Origin: Mangrovibacterium sp041596335
GTDB lineage: Bacteria > Bacteroidota > Bacteroidia > Bacteroidales > Prolixibacteraceae
Reading direction: 5' to 3'
NCBI RefSeq assembly: GCF_041596335.1
Contig: NZ_JBFHIT010000006.1
Coordinates: 1 to 64,000 of the forward strand
DNA: 64,000 nucleotides
Part shown: positions 16,502 to 25,323 of the stretch, piece by piece
How the letters are laid out: each line of letters opens with the position of its first letter
How positions within the stretch are numbered: the stretch's first letter is position 1
Notes under the pieces: model-generated
What the model was told of the DNA's origin: nothing
Database searches by the model: none
The model's input: the letters and a program-made list of their open reading frames with translations, nothing else
Program-made: the position numbers and the translations under genes

Positions 16502-17425
16502 ATGAAAACTCGGTATTTGTTTCTTTTTATTTTTTCAGGTGCTTTGTTCCTGAGTTCGTGTAAGCCCTTTTATCAGTGCGGGCAAGTCAAGCCAAAAAGA
16601 CAATTGTTTGTGTCGGAGCGGGTTCAGACCGTTTTGGGAGAGCGGGATAGTCTCTGTTCGCTGGCTGATCAGCGAGAAAACGAAATCAATTCGTTAAACA
16701 AAACAATCGCGGGTTTGAATGGAGATGTGGCCGGTTTATATCTGTCACTCAAAGAACAGGAGAAGAAGTATCAGGATTTAACGGATGAGTATCAGGATTT
16801 GACCGATGAAAAGCTTTCACAATCGGCAAGCTTCAACCTGGCGTTGCAACAAAAATCGGACGAACTGTCGGCAAAGGAGAAACTTATCCTCGAAAGAGAA
16901 GCGGCTTTGAAGGAACTTCAGCAGGTAATTTCGCGGCAGGATTCGGTTACCAATCGACTAAACAATATTTTAAGAGATGCGCTGTTAAGTTTCAAGTCAG
17001 ACGAGCTTTCTGTTGAGATCAAAAACGGAAAGGTTTACGTGTCGATGTCCGATAAGTTGTTGTTTAAGTCGGGAAGCGCAGCTATTGAAACAAAAGGGAA
17101 AGAAGCCATCAAGGTTTTGGCCGATGTGCTGGATAAAAACCGGGACATTAGCATTCTTGTCGAAGGTCACACCGATAGTATTCCCATTCGTACAGCTGTT
17201 TATCGCGACAATTGGGATTTGAGTGTCGCCCGGGCAACTTCCATTGTTCGGATTTTGACCGAAGAATACAAGATTACGCCCATCCGTTTAACCGCTTCTG
17301 GAAAAGGAGAGTTCTCGCCCAGAGACACCAACACAACACCCGAGGGGCGAGCAAGAAACCGGAGGACTGAGATTATTTTGTCTCCGAAGTTGGATGAAAT
17401 TATGCAGTTGTTAAAAACAAATTAA
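16502..17425 (+). CDS. OmpA-family peptidoglycan-binding lipoprotein
   Basis: 307 residues from the ATG at 16502. Signal peptide with lipobox Cys20 (L-S-S-C-K). A coiled coil (about 45-165) contains an exact tandem heptad Y-Q-D-L-T-D-E twice in a row. The C-terminal OmpA domain (about 185-300) has the peptidoglycan-binding signature E-G-H-T-D-S and N-W-D-L-S-x-x-R-A, with R-x-R-R-T-E-I near the end. It probably links outer membrane and cell wall. Single gene, closed by the terminator at 17529. Confidence 0.9.
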   Translation: MKTRYLFLFIFSGALFLSSCKPFYQCGQVKPKRQLFVSERVQTVLGERDSLCSLADQRENEINSLNKTIAGLNGDVAGLYLSLKEQEKKYQDLTDEYQDLTDEKLSQSASFNLALQQKSDELSAKEKLILEREAALKELQQVISRQDSVTNRLNNILRDALLSFKSDELSVEIKNGKVYVSMSDKLLFKSGSAAIETKGKEAIKVLADVLDKNRDISILVEGHTDSIPIRTAVYRDNWDLSVARATSIVRILTEEYKITPIRLTASGKGEFSPRDTNTTPEGRARNRRTEIILSPKLDEIMQLLKTN

Positions 17426-17528
17426 CACAATTAGAGCCCGCTGATTCATGTGAACACCGAAGAGGTGGAATCAAGGTTAGATGAAAAAAGCTCTTGTACT
17501 GAGGAGAGCAATAGATGAAATTGACAAA

Positions 17529-17577
17529 AAAGGGGGAAGCTGGACGGTAATACTATCGGACAGCTTCTCCCTTTTTC
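17529..17577 (+). terminator. intrinsic terminator after the OmpA lipoprotein
   Basis: A 14-base arm (17529-17542) pairs with 17561-17574 with one G-U pair, followed by T-rich sequence. Confidence 0.85.
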
Positions 17578-17676
17578 TATTTCCAGCAGGTTCATGCCAA
17601 TTTATAAATTGTGCATCTCAATAGAATTGGAATTTTTTTTTGCCACACAAGTTGCCGATTACAACTTTGCTCCAAC

Positions 17677-18177
17677 TTAGGGTCGATTGTTCGCAAACAC
17701 TTTTTTTGTCATATTAATCAGCCAACTGAAGTAACTAAGCAAGTGAATTGCAAAAAACACGACTAATATTAGTCCAAACTTATTATGGATGCCAAGTATC
17801 GCAGTCGCAGTAGGGGATTCGTCAAAAAATAGCCATGGAACAACAGATGTTAGGGTCGTTATCAAGAACAGAACCAACAAGATCAAATTTCTAAGCCAGT
17901 ATTTGTTTTTTAAAGTTCCCGAAAATAACTTCTTAAACCAGTTTAAGTGAAGACTTAAATGAATCGCGGTCGCCACAATCGAGATAACAGCAAAAACGAT
18001 ATGGGTATTCAACCAGAAATGAGAATCCTTACCCAGTATGGTTTCTGAAGCTGGTTTCCCAGCATGGTACACCAGCATTATTATTCCGCTAATTAATAGA
18101 AGAAGAAATGGGAAGAAACTAGCGATATCAACATAGTAGTTTCTTCTTGATTTTGAGGATCTAGTTGTTTCGTTCAT
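17677..18177 (-). CDS. DUF4405-like membrane protein with paired histidines
   Basis: 166 residues, four transmembrane segments. Histidines lie in pairs near the membrane (N-T-H-I-V-F, H-L-S-L-H-L, G-I-H-N-K-F, A-I-H-L-L), as in DUF4405 and cytochrome-b-like proteins that bind haem. It overlaps the upstream membrane gene by 17 bases. Role in electron transfer is possible but unproven. Confidence 0.75.
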   Translation of the reverse strand: MNETTRSSKSRRNYYVDIASFFPFLLLLISGIIMLVYHAGKPASETILGKDSHFWLNTHIVFAVISIVATAIHLSLHLNWFKKLFSGTLKNKYWLRNLILLVLFLITTLTSVVPWLFFDESPTATAILGIHNKFGLILVVFFAIHLLSYFSWLINMTKKVFANNRP

Positions 18178-18547
18178 TTGTTGGCTCCAATTTGTTTATC
18201 CTTTTTTTTATCTCACTTCTAAGCTTTAGGCCAATCCGTAGCGTAATTACTAAAACTGCAAAAGCGATAACGATTGTTCTTTCCGGAACATTTACGCCGG
18301 ATGCTTCACCTAGTAAATTTGACGACCAGCTCGCCAGTTCGTTGATGCCCAGATTGATAATATTGCGAAGCAGGAAGAATAAGCCAATTAACGCAGGGAT
18401 TAAACTGTATTTTAATAGTGGCGATCTGTCAATAATCGGGAATTGATTCCTAAGTTTATTGAAAACGTTTGTAAACTTATTTGCAATTGCTCTGTAAACC
18501 CACAATAGCAAGGTTTCGCCTTTTTCTAAAACTGAAGTGTAGTTCAT
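18161..18547 (-). CDS. small membrane protein of unknown function
   Basis: 128 residues with two hydrophobic segments (about 46-64 and 88-107) and a strongly basic C-terminus. No family recognised. It overlaps the DUF4405-like gene downstream by 17 bases, so the two form an operon. Confidence 0.7.
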   Translation of the reverse strand: MNYTSVLEKGETLLLWVYRAIANKFTNVFNKLRNQFPIIDRSPLLKYSLIPALIGLFFLLRNIINLGINELASWSSNLLGEASGVNVPERTIVIAFAVLVITLRIGLKLRSEIKKRINKLEPTNERNN

Positions 18548-18616
18548 CTCTTTTAGTTTTTACCTGGGCAAAGTTGCAGTAAAGTGCGTCCTAAAACATT
18601 GATATATGATAAGAAA

Positions 18617-19186
18617 TTATTTTTTAGCCTTTATTCTGCTTAAACTTTCAGGCGTAATTCCCAGGAAACTTGACAGGTTTTTGTTCGATAAACGTTGAAC
18701 AAGTTGAGGGTTATTTTTGAGGATGTATTCATATCGCTGTTTTGCATCAAGTCTTAAGAACGTTTCAATGCGCCAGTGGTTGTTCAAATAAGTTCCTTCA
18801 AGCATTCCAATGTAAAAATCTTTAAAGAGCGAACTATTGCGTAATGCTGTTTTAAAATCGGCATACGAAATAACCAATAATACTGACGGTTCAACGGCAC
18901 AGATATATTCATTGGTCGGTGTTTGCTTAATGAAGCTGTGGATGGATGAGATAAATTGATTCTCGAAAGCGACATAGCGAATCGTCTCTTGTCCGCGATC
19001 ATCGGTGAAACATGCCTTTATACAGCCACTAACAATAAAATACAGATGCCGGCAAACCTTACCTTTTTCAACCAGAACCTCGTCTTTTGTTGCGTTAATC
19101 GTTTTGAAGTTAGCGACAACTTCAGTAATCTCGTTTTCGCCGGCATTAAATTTTTCGGCTAAAAATTCTTCTAGTTTTTCTTTCAT
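18617..19186 (-). CDS. Crp/Fnr-family transcriptional regulator
   Basis: 189 residues from the ATG at 19186; a start at 19222 is possible but less like the family. The N-terminal cyclic-nucleotide-binding-type domain (about 5-120) contains V-L-V-E-K-G-K-V-C-R-H-L-Y-F-I-V-S-G; the C-terminal helix-turn-helix is L-S-N-K-N-L-S-S-F-L-G-I-T-P-E-S-L-S-R. There is no N-terminal cysteine cluster as in Fnr. This short type is frequent in Bacteroidota. It precedes the two membrane genes and may control them. Confidence 0.9.
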   Translation of the reverse strand: MKEKLEEFLAEKFNAGENEITEVVANFKTINATKDEVLVEKGKVCRHLYFIVSGCIKACFTDDRGQETIRYVAFENQFISSIHSFIKQTPTNEYICAVEPSVLLVISYADFKTALRNSSLFKDFYIGMLEGTYLNNHWRIETFLRLDAKQRYEYILKNNPQLVQRLSNKNLSSFLGITPESLSRIKAKK

Positions 19187-19255
19187 GAGAATCCCGCTGT
19201 TTGATGGTTGTCTTCGTTTCATGCCCCTGCCCGAGCAATGTTCCGTTGGTTACGG

Positions 19256-22200
19256 CTAATTTAACGGAATTGTAAAATAAAACGAAGCCCCCCGACCTTC
19301 TTCGCTTTCAACCCAAATTTTTCCATGATGTACGTTTACAAATTCCTGACAAAGAACCAATCCTAGTCCGGTTCCTTTTTCGTTGGCAGTACCTAATCGC
19401 GAGAAATTGGTATTTAAGTGAAATAACCTGTCGGCGACATCTTTGGGGATTCCAATTCCGGAATCAGAAATCTCGAATAAAGCCGCCTCTCCCGTGTTTT
19501 TTACGTCAATTTTTATCTCCCCATTTTGATTGGTGAATTTAACGGCATTCGAAACCAGGTTGCGCACCACCATGCTTAGCATATTTTCATCGGCCTGAAT
19601 TTCCATTTTAGGTTGTTGATACCTTAATTTTAACGCGATACCCTTCTTTTCAATCATTGTTTTTAACAACGATAATTCTTTTTCAATCAATGTAACAACA
19701 TCTAATTTCGAAGGTTGACAAGGCATTAAACCCCGTTGGCTCCGTGACCAAAGCAACAGGTTTTCAATTAAATTTAAAATCAGATTGGCTGAATCATGCG
19801 CAATACCGATCATTTCTATTTTCTCATCTTCATTTAACTCGTAGTAATCATCCCGCAAAACTTCCAAAAAACCGATCATTGTTGAAAAGGGATTTTTAAG
19901 ATCGTGCGCTAATATTGAGAAGAATTTATCTTTTGAGGCATTCGTTTCTTCGAGTATTTTTTTCTGTAATTCAAGCTCTCTGGCTTGTAAGCCGATTTCT
20001 TCTTTCTGTATTCTTAGGTTGCTGTTTTGCGCTAGAATTTCCTGGTTTTTGATCTTCAATTCCGATTCGGCTTTTTCCAGTTCAATGGTTCTTTCTTTTA
20101 CCTTTTGCTGTAGTGTTGTCTTTTGTTTCTGAAGGCTGGCAAGGCGAATGCGATGGCCGACAACTACAATTCCGAGAAGCGACAGAACTCCCAGGATCCT
20201 AAACCACAGCGTTTCCCACCATGGAGGATGTACAATAATTTTAATGGATGTCCCCTGTTCGTTCCAAACACCGTCGTTATTCGATGCCTTTACCTTAAAT
20301 ACATAGGAGCCCGGTCGCAGGTTGGTATACAGCGCTTCACGTTTGCCCTCAACGTAGTTCCATTCTTTGTCAAAACCTTCCATCATATAGGAAAACCGAT
20401 TCTTTTGGGACAATGTGTAATTTAAAGCCACAAAATTGAATGTGATAAAGGATTGTTTGTGGTTTAGTTCAATTTTGTTGGTAAGCCAGATCTTATTTTT
20501 TAAAGGCGAATTTTCATCATCAGGCACAACCGACTTGTTAAAAAGCTTAAAATCGGTAATGTATACTTCCGGAATGTGCGTATTGTCAGTTAGGCTGTCG
20601 GGATTAAAAATATTAAAGCCATTTATTCCGCCAAGAAACAAGTCACCACGCTCGCTCCTAAACGCTGAATTTTGCAGGAAATCAACATCTTGCAATCCAT
20701 CTTCGCTATCATAAGTTTTAAGAATAAAGTTTGAAGGACTGAAAACAGAATCGAGAGTTGCTTTGGGATCTAGTTTCGAAAGTCCGCGAACTGTCGTAAG
20801 CCACAAATAGCCACGATGATCAGAAATTAAATTGCTGATTATACTGCTGGGAAGCCCTTGCTCCGCGCCAAAGCGCTGAAAGCTCTTCTTTACAGAGTCA
20901 AATTTATTCAGGCCATCAAGTGTTCCTATCCAAAGCGTTCCTTCCAAATCTTCACAAATTGAAGTCACGTTGGGGTCGCTAAGAGTAGTCGGGTTATCCT
21001 TTTCATGGTTATATTGAATGAAATTGTCGTTGGCCCGGTCATAGTAGTTCAACCCGAATTTAGTTCCAATCCACAGTCCGTTTTGTTTATCGCGATAGAT
21101 GGTATTTACCGAATTCGAATTCATACTTCGGGTATCGGATTTGTTGTTCGTGTAGATCTTAATTTTTTTGGTTGATTTATTCAGTCGAATTAAGCTTTCA
21201 GTGGAGCCAATCCAAATCTCTCCCTTCAAGCCTTCTTTTATGGTATAAATATTCAGGTCGTTCAGGTAGTGATCGAAACGGTTTATTGTTTTATTGTAAA
21301 AATGAACCCCATTGTAGGTTCCAACCCATAAATCGCCATCACTATCCACAAACAACGTTCTAATGTTATCACTCGTCAATCTCCCCGGTTTATTCGTGTC
21401 CATCCGGAAGTGCGTAAACGTTCCGTTTGTCCGGTCTAAAAGGTTTAGCCCTCCGCCCTGTGTTCCGATCCATATGCCGGCCTCGGTTACTTCAAAAGAA
21501 CTCACCATGTTGTTGCTCAGGCTGTACGGATCGAAAATGTTGTTTTTGTAGTGGTGAAATTTCTGACCTCCATTGTATAAATAGCTAATCCCTTCACTAT
21601 AAAAACCAATCCAAAAGTTTTCCTGACGATCGGCATAAAAAGAAAAAACGGAATTTTGGCTGATGCTGTGTTCATCACCTTCAACACGGACGTGATGGAT
21701 GAAAATAGGGTTTGAACTCTCCTGTTGGTCCGGATTAAGTTGTTCCAGAGCCTTTTTGGTTCCAATCCAAATAACTCCCTTGCGATCTTCGTGGAGTGTT
21801 CTCACCACATCGGAGGAGATACTGTTTTTATTATTCGGGTCGTGACGATAGCGGATAAATGTTCCCTTCTCACGGTCTGTCAGGCAGTTTAGGCCGCCAC
21901 TTCGAGTGCCCACCCAAACACGACCCATTCGATCCTCAACCAGCGTTTCTATTTGCGATTCGCTTAAACTGGAGGGGTTGTTCTCATCGTGCCCGAAAGT
22001 TGCCAGGGTCTTATTTTTTTGGGGATCGTAAAGTGCCAGGCCGGTTTTGCCGCCGAGCCAAAACAAACCATCGTCCGATTCAACAATAGCTCTGGTGTCT
22101 TCAAGAGTTAGGTCTTTCGAAGCATCATAGCGAATAAAGTTGTCGTTTTCACGATCGTACAAACACAAACCACTATTGGTTCCCACCCACAGTTTTCCAC

Positions 22201-22660
22201 TTTTATCTAAATAAATTGTATTGACAGTGTTGTTGGATATTGAGGTTGAATCGCTTTCACTAAACCGGTAGCGATAAAATTTTTCCGTTTTCACGTCAAA
22301 ACGGTTTAAACCATCTTGGCGGGTGCCGGCCCATATATTTCCGTCCTTGTCTTCGGCCAACGAAATAACCTGATTGCCACTGATACTAAATTGGTCTTCG
22401 CTATGGTATTTAAAGACTGTAAAAGAATACGCATCGTAGCGGTTCAGTCCTCCTGCTCGGGTACCAAACCACATAAAACCTCTGCTGTCTTGTAAGATGG
22501 AATAGACCGAACTTTGAGAGAGTCCGTCTTTTATTGTTAGGTGATCGAATTTTAATTCACTGTGACGGGCATTCCCGTTTAACGAACACAGTACTATCAG
22601 CAGCACGATTAAACGTATGCTTCGGCCGGCACATTTAGTAAGCCCAAATTTCATTGACAA
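19256..22660 (-). CDS. Reg_prop/Y_Y_Y sensor histidine kinase
   Basis: 1134 residues. Signal peptide (about 14-31), then two-component-regulator propeller repeats (W-x-G-T-x-x-G-L-x-x-Y-D type) to about residue 690, a Y_Y_Y domain (about 740-805), one membrane helix (about 815-835), a cytoplasmic coiled coil, a HisKA dimer with phospho-acceptor His919 (L-A-H-D-L-K-N-P), and an HATPase domain with N box near 1034-1038, D-S-G-I-G (1066-1070) and G-T-G-L-G-L (1096-1101). Unlike the polysaccharide-utilisation hybrid sensors it ends here, with no receiver or AraC domain, so it needs a separate response regulator. No carbohydrate genes are nearby. Confidence 0.93.
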   Translation of the reverse strand: MSMKFGLTKCAGRSIRLIVLLIVLCSLNGNARHSELKFDHLTIKDGLSQSSVYSILQDSRGFMWFGTRAGGLNRYDAYSFTVFKYHSEDQFSISGNQVISLAEDKDGNIWAGTRQDGLNRFDVKTEKFYRYRFSESDSTSISNNTVNTIYLDKSGKLWVGTNSGLCLYDRENDNFIRYDASKDLTLEDTRAIVESDDGLFWLGGKTGLALYDPQKNKTLATFGHDENNPSSLSESQIETLVEDRMGRVWVGTRSGGLNCLTDREKGTFIRYRHDPNNKNSISSDVVRTLHEDRKGVIWIGTKKALEQLNPDQQESSNPIFIHHVRVEGDEHSISQNSVFSFYADRQENFWIGFYSEGISYLYNGGQKFHHYKNNIFDPYSLSNNMVSSFEVTEAGIWIGTQGGGLNLLDRTNGTFTHFRMDTNKPGRLTSDNIRTLFVDSDGDLWVGTYNGVHFYNKTINRFDHYLNDLNIYTIKEGLKGEIWIGSTESLIRLNKSTKKIKIYTNNKSDTRSMNSNSVNTIYRDKQNGLWIGTKFGLNYYDRANDNFIQYNHEKDNPTTLSDPNVTSICEDLEGTLWIGTLDGLNKFDSVKKSFQRFGAEQGLPSSIISNLISDHRGYLWLTTVRGLSKLDPKATLDSVFSPSNFILKTYDSEDGLQDVDFLQNSAFRSERGDLFLGGINGFNIFNPDSLTDNTHIPEVYITDFKLFNKSVVPDDENSPLKNKIWLTNKIELNHKQSFITFNFVALNYTLSQKNRFSYMMEGFDKEWNYVEGKREALYTNLRPGSYVFKVKASNNDGVWNEQGTSIKIIVHPPWWETLWFRILGVLSLLGIVVVGHRIRLASLQKQKTTLQQKVKERTIELEKAESELKIKNQEILAQNSNLRIQKEEIGLQARELELQKKILEETNASKDKFFSILAHDLKNPFSTMIGFLEVLRDDYYELNEDEKIEMIGIAHDSANLILNLIENLLLWSRSQRGLMPCQPSKLDVVTLIEKELSLLKTMIEKKGIALKLRYQQPKMEIQADENMLSMVVRNLVSNAVKFTNQNGEIKIDVKNTGEAALFEISDSGIGIPKDVADRLFHLNTNFSRLGTANEKGTGLGLVLCQEFVNVHHGKIWVESEEGRGASFYFTIPLN

Positions 22661-22848
22661 CGAATTTATAGAATCGGAAAAACGCTAAAATTAACATTTT
22701 TAGCATCGAAGATTGAATAAAACTCCTGTTATAAAACCACGATTTTGCGGTTTTCCGGGCTTCTGTTGGCATTATGTTCATTATTGTCCGACAGTCGCTT
22801 TTTTCGAACAGAGCGATGACGGTAGTTAGGTTAGGGAATCACGAGCAA

Positions 22849-23451
22849 TTAAATCAGTTCTTCTAAATTGATGTCTGTAATATCCAGCAGGTTATTCATG
22901 ATGGCATAAACCGTGAGACCTGAGATGGATTTGATGTTCAGCTTTTCGGTGATGTTTTTTCGGTGTGAGATAACCGTGTGGATGCTGATATTCAGCTTGT
23001 CGGCTATTTCTTTATTCGATAGGCCCAGGGCAATTTGCCGGATCACATCTTTTTCGCGTTGGGTGAGGTCGCTGTTTTCAGCCGTTATAGCTTTGATTTT
23101 ACTGGCCGATTTGCGTATCACTTGAACCAGCGTTTGGATTTCGAGGTTGGTGGCCAGTACATTTAAATCGTAATCATACCCTTCTACCAGCCCATCCTTG
23201 TCAGTCGACGGGCTCAGGCTCACCAAAAATACATGGTTGTTTCGGCGTAACCGTTCTTCCGTTTCGACGGGTAGGGTCATTCCTTTTTGCAAAATAATAA
23301 TGATCAGATTGTTGCTAATCGCTGCAAATGAATTTAAGTCGTCAATGGAGCTCAGTTGCGTGATCTCCATTTTGAAGTACTCTTGCAATACCCAGGTTAG
23401 CCCTTTGCGGATAATTTCGGAAGGATGAATGATAAATACGTTCTCTTCCAT
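22849..23451 (-). CDS. LuxR-type regulator with degenerate receiver
   Basis: 200 residues. The C-terminal LuxR helix-turn-helix (about 128-190) is intact: L-T-Q-R-E-K-D-V, L-S-N-K-E-I-A-D-K-L-N-I-S. The N-terminal half is receiver-like in length but the acidic pair is replaced (F-I-I-H-P-S) and the phospho-acceptor strand reads I-I-I-I-L-Q-K, with no Asp. It therefore should not be phosphorylated normally. It shares one base with the stop of the di-iron repair gene (TAATG), a tight translational coupling, so the two act together. Confidence 0.85.
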   Translation of the reverse strand: MEENVFIIHPSEIIRKGLTWVLQEYFKMEITQLSSIDDLNSFAAISNNLIIIILQKGMTLPVETEERLRRNNHVFLVSLSPSTDKDGLVEGYDYDLNVLATNLEIQTLVQVIRKSASKIKAITAENSDLTQREKDVIRQIALGLSNKEIADKLNISIHTVISHRKNITEKLNIKSISGLTVYAIMNNLLDITDINLEELI

Positions 23452-24161
23452 TACTGAGCGGGTTTTGTTTTTACTTCCTCTTCCAACATGATCACTTGTT
23501 GCACCAAAATCGCGTCTTCAATGCGCGCATGATCGTACAAGTCTTTTTCGAACTGAAACAAGGCCAGTAAGAACTCATTCATGGCATTGTGATCATAATT
23601 GGGGTCCAGGTATTTAATCACCAGATTTTTCAGGTCGCTCAGTTTTTCCTCTACATTGGTGTGCTCATCTTCGTACTCAGCAATCGACTTTTGATCGGGT
23701 TGTCGGTTTCGGTTTTTATACAAATTTACAATGTACGGGAAAACCTTTTCGTCTTCAGTCTTTAAATGGAGCAGTAATTCCGTCTTGTATTTTTTGTAAA
23801 AGGAGCTGATCATTTTCAAACTGTCACAGTTGTCCCGGCAGGTTTCCATCACCTTGGTAAGAAGTCGTTCGATTTTCGGAAGCACATAACCGATGTAGTA
23901 GTTGTGCGTATTTTTCAAATAATCAATCAGCAAAAGAGGGGAGAAGGACAAAAGTTCCTGCTCCGGGAAATAATTTTCGTCGGTGTAGGTGTTGACAATC
24001 GCCAGAAAAAAATCGGGGTTTACATCTTGCTCTGTACATATTTCGGCAATGGTTTTCTCTTTGAACCCCAGCCGGATACCAAAACGGTTGATCACCGGCA
24101 GTAGATTGCAGTTGGCGGTAACCAACGAACTCATCTTGTCTTCTTTTTTGAATAGCTTCAT
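23451..24161 (-). CDS. RIC-type (YtfE/ScdA) di-iron repair protein
   Basis: 236 residues. The N-terminal part (about 20-60) looks like the ScdA_N domain of iron-sulfur cluster repair proteins (F-G-I-R-L-G-F-x-x-x-T-I-A-E-I-C). The rest is a hemerythrin-like four-helix bundle with candidate ligands T-H-N, L-L-L-H-L-K-T-E-D-E-K-V-F, D-E-H-T and Y-D-H-A-R-I-E-D. The family repairs Fe-S clusters damaged by nitric oxide or oxidants. The short start at Met10 is possible. It is co-transcribed with the LuxR-type regulator. Confidence 0.87.
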   Translation of the reverse strand: MKLFKKEDKMSSLVTANCNLLPVINRFGIRLGFKEKTIAEICTEQDVNPDFFLAIVNTYTDENYFPEQELLSFSPLLLIDYLKNTHNYYIGYVLPKIERLLTKVMETCRDNCDSLKMISSFYKKYKTELLLHLKTEDEKVFPYIVNLYKNRNRQPDQKSIAEYEDEHTNVEEKLSDLKNLVIKYLDPNYDHNAMNEFLLALFQFEKDLYDHARIEDAILVQQVIMLEEEVKTKPAQ

Positions 24162-24291
24162 AATGCTTTTTCTCCGAATTTGCGATTCTGTTTCGAACTA
24201 AACACTCCGACAATCTTTTAAACAGTTTTAGTGCTAATTTGATCGGCTTAATTTCAAATTAACCCCGTTTTTAACTGAACCCCGGATTGAA

Positions 24292-25323
24292 TTATTTTAC
24301 TTCAATCAGAAATTCAGCTTTATCTTTCAGAAAACCAAATGGATGGGTTTGAAATCCGTGTCGTTCCAGAATTTCTTCAATTTTAGCCGCTTCAGCAGGC
24401 TCAACAGCAATGAGCAAGCCACCGCTTGTTTGCGGGTCACAAAGAATTAGTTTTTCATCGTCGGTGCGCAGCTTAATGCTACAACCATAGCTGCTCCAGT
24501 TACGGAACGTTCCGCCCGGAATGCATTTTTGTTCGATATATTCATCTACCCCCGCGAAACGGGGAATCTTCTCAAATTCAATTTCAGCCGATAAATTGCT
24601 GCCTTCACACATTTCGGTTAGATGGCCAAGCAATCCGAAGCCGGTGACGTCGGTCATTGCGCGGATGCCTTCAATTGCCGCGAAGTCGAGACCAATGTTG
24701 TTCAGCCGGCACATGGATTCGGGCGCGAGTTGGGCATGCTCGGCTTTTAACTTGCCTTGTTTTTCGGCCGTGGTAAATACACCCACGCCCAACGGTTTCG
24801 TCAAATAGAGCAGGCAGCCCGAGGTGGCAGTGTCATTTCGCTTGAGCTTGGTTAGCTCCACATTTCCGGTGACAGCCAATCCGAAAATAGGCTCCGGACT
24901 GTCGATACTGTGACCTCCGGCCAGAACAATTCCAGCTTCGAGGCAGGCTTCGCGACCGCCATCCATCACCTTTTGTGCCACCTCTGCCGGTAGCTTATCG
25001 ACCGGCCATCCCAGAATGGCAATCGCCAGCAGGGGCTTTCCTCCCATGGCGTATACATCGCTGATAGCATTGGTGGCGGCAATTTTTCCAAAGGTGAACG
25101 GATCGTCAACAATGGGCATGAAAAAATCGGTTGTACTAATGATCGCTGTTCCATCGAGCATGTCGTACACCGCTGCATCGTCGCGACTTTGATTGCCGAC
25201 CAGTAATCGTTGATCTTCGGGCATACTGGTGGTGTGATGCAAGATGGTGCTCAAAACCTGTGGCGATATTTTGCATCCGCAGCCGGCACCGTGACTATAT
25301 TGAGTGAGTCGAATTTCAGACAT
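24292..25323 (-). CDS. selD: selenide, water dikinase
   Basis: 343 residues. Makes selenophosphate from selenide and ATP. The N-terminal active-site loop H-G-A-G-C-G-C-K-I contains cysteine where some relatives carry selenocysteine, so no Sec decoding is needed. The central and C-terminal AIR-synthase-type domains are complete. Its start overlaps the end of mnmH by 8 bases. Confidence 0.96.
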   Translation of the reverse strand: MSEIRLTQYSHGAGCGCKISPQVLSTILHHTTSMPEDQRLLVGNQSRDDAAVYDMLDGTAIISTTDFFMPIVDDPFTFGKIAATNAISDVYAMGGKPLLAIAILGWPVDKLPAEVAQKVMDGGREACLEAGIVLAGGHSIDSPEPIFGLAVTGNVELTKLKRNDTATSGCLLYLTKPLGVGVFTTAEKQGKLKAEHAQLAPESMCRLNNIGLDFAAIEGIRAMTDVTGFGLLGHLTEMCEGSNLSAEIEFEKIPRFAGVDEYIEQKCIPGGTFRNWSSYGCSIKLRTDDEKLILCDPQTSGGLLIAVEPAEAAKIEEILERHGFQTHPFGFLKDKAEFLIEVK

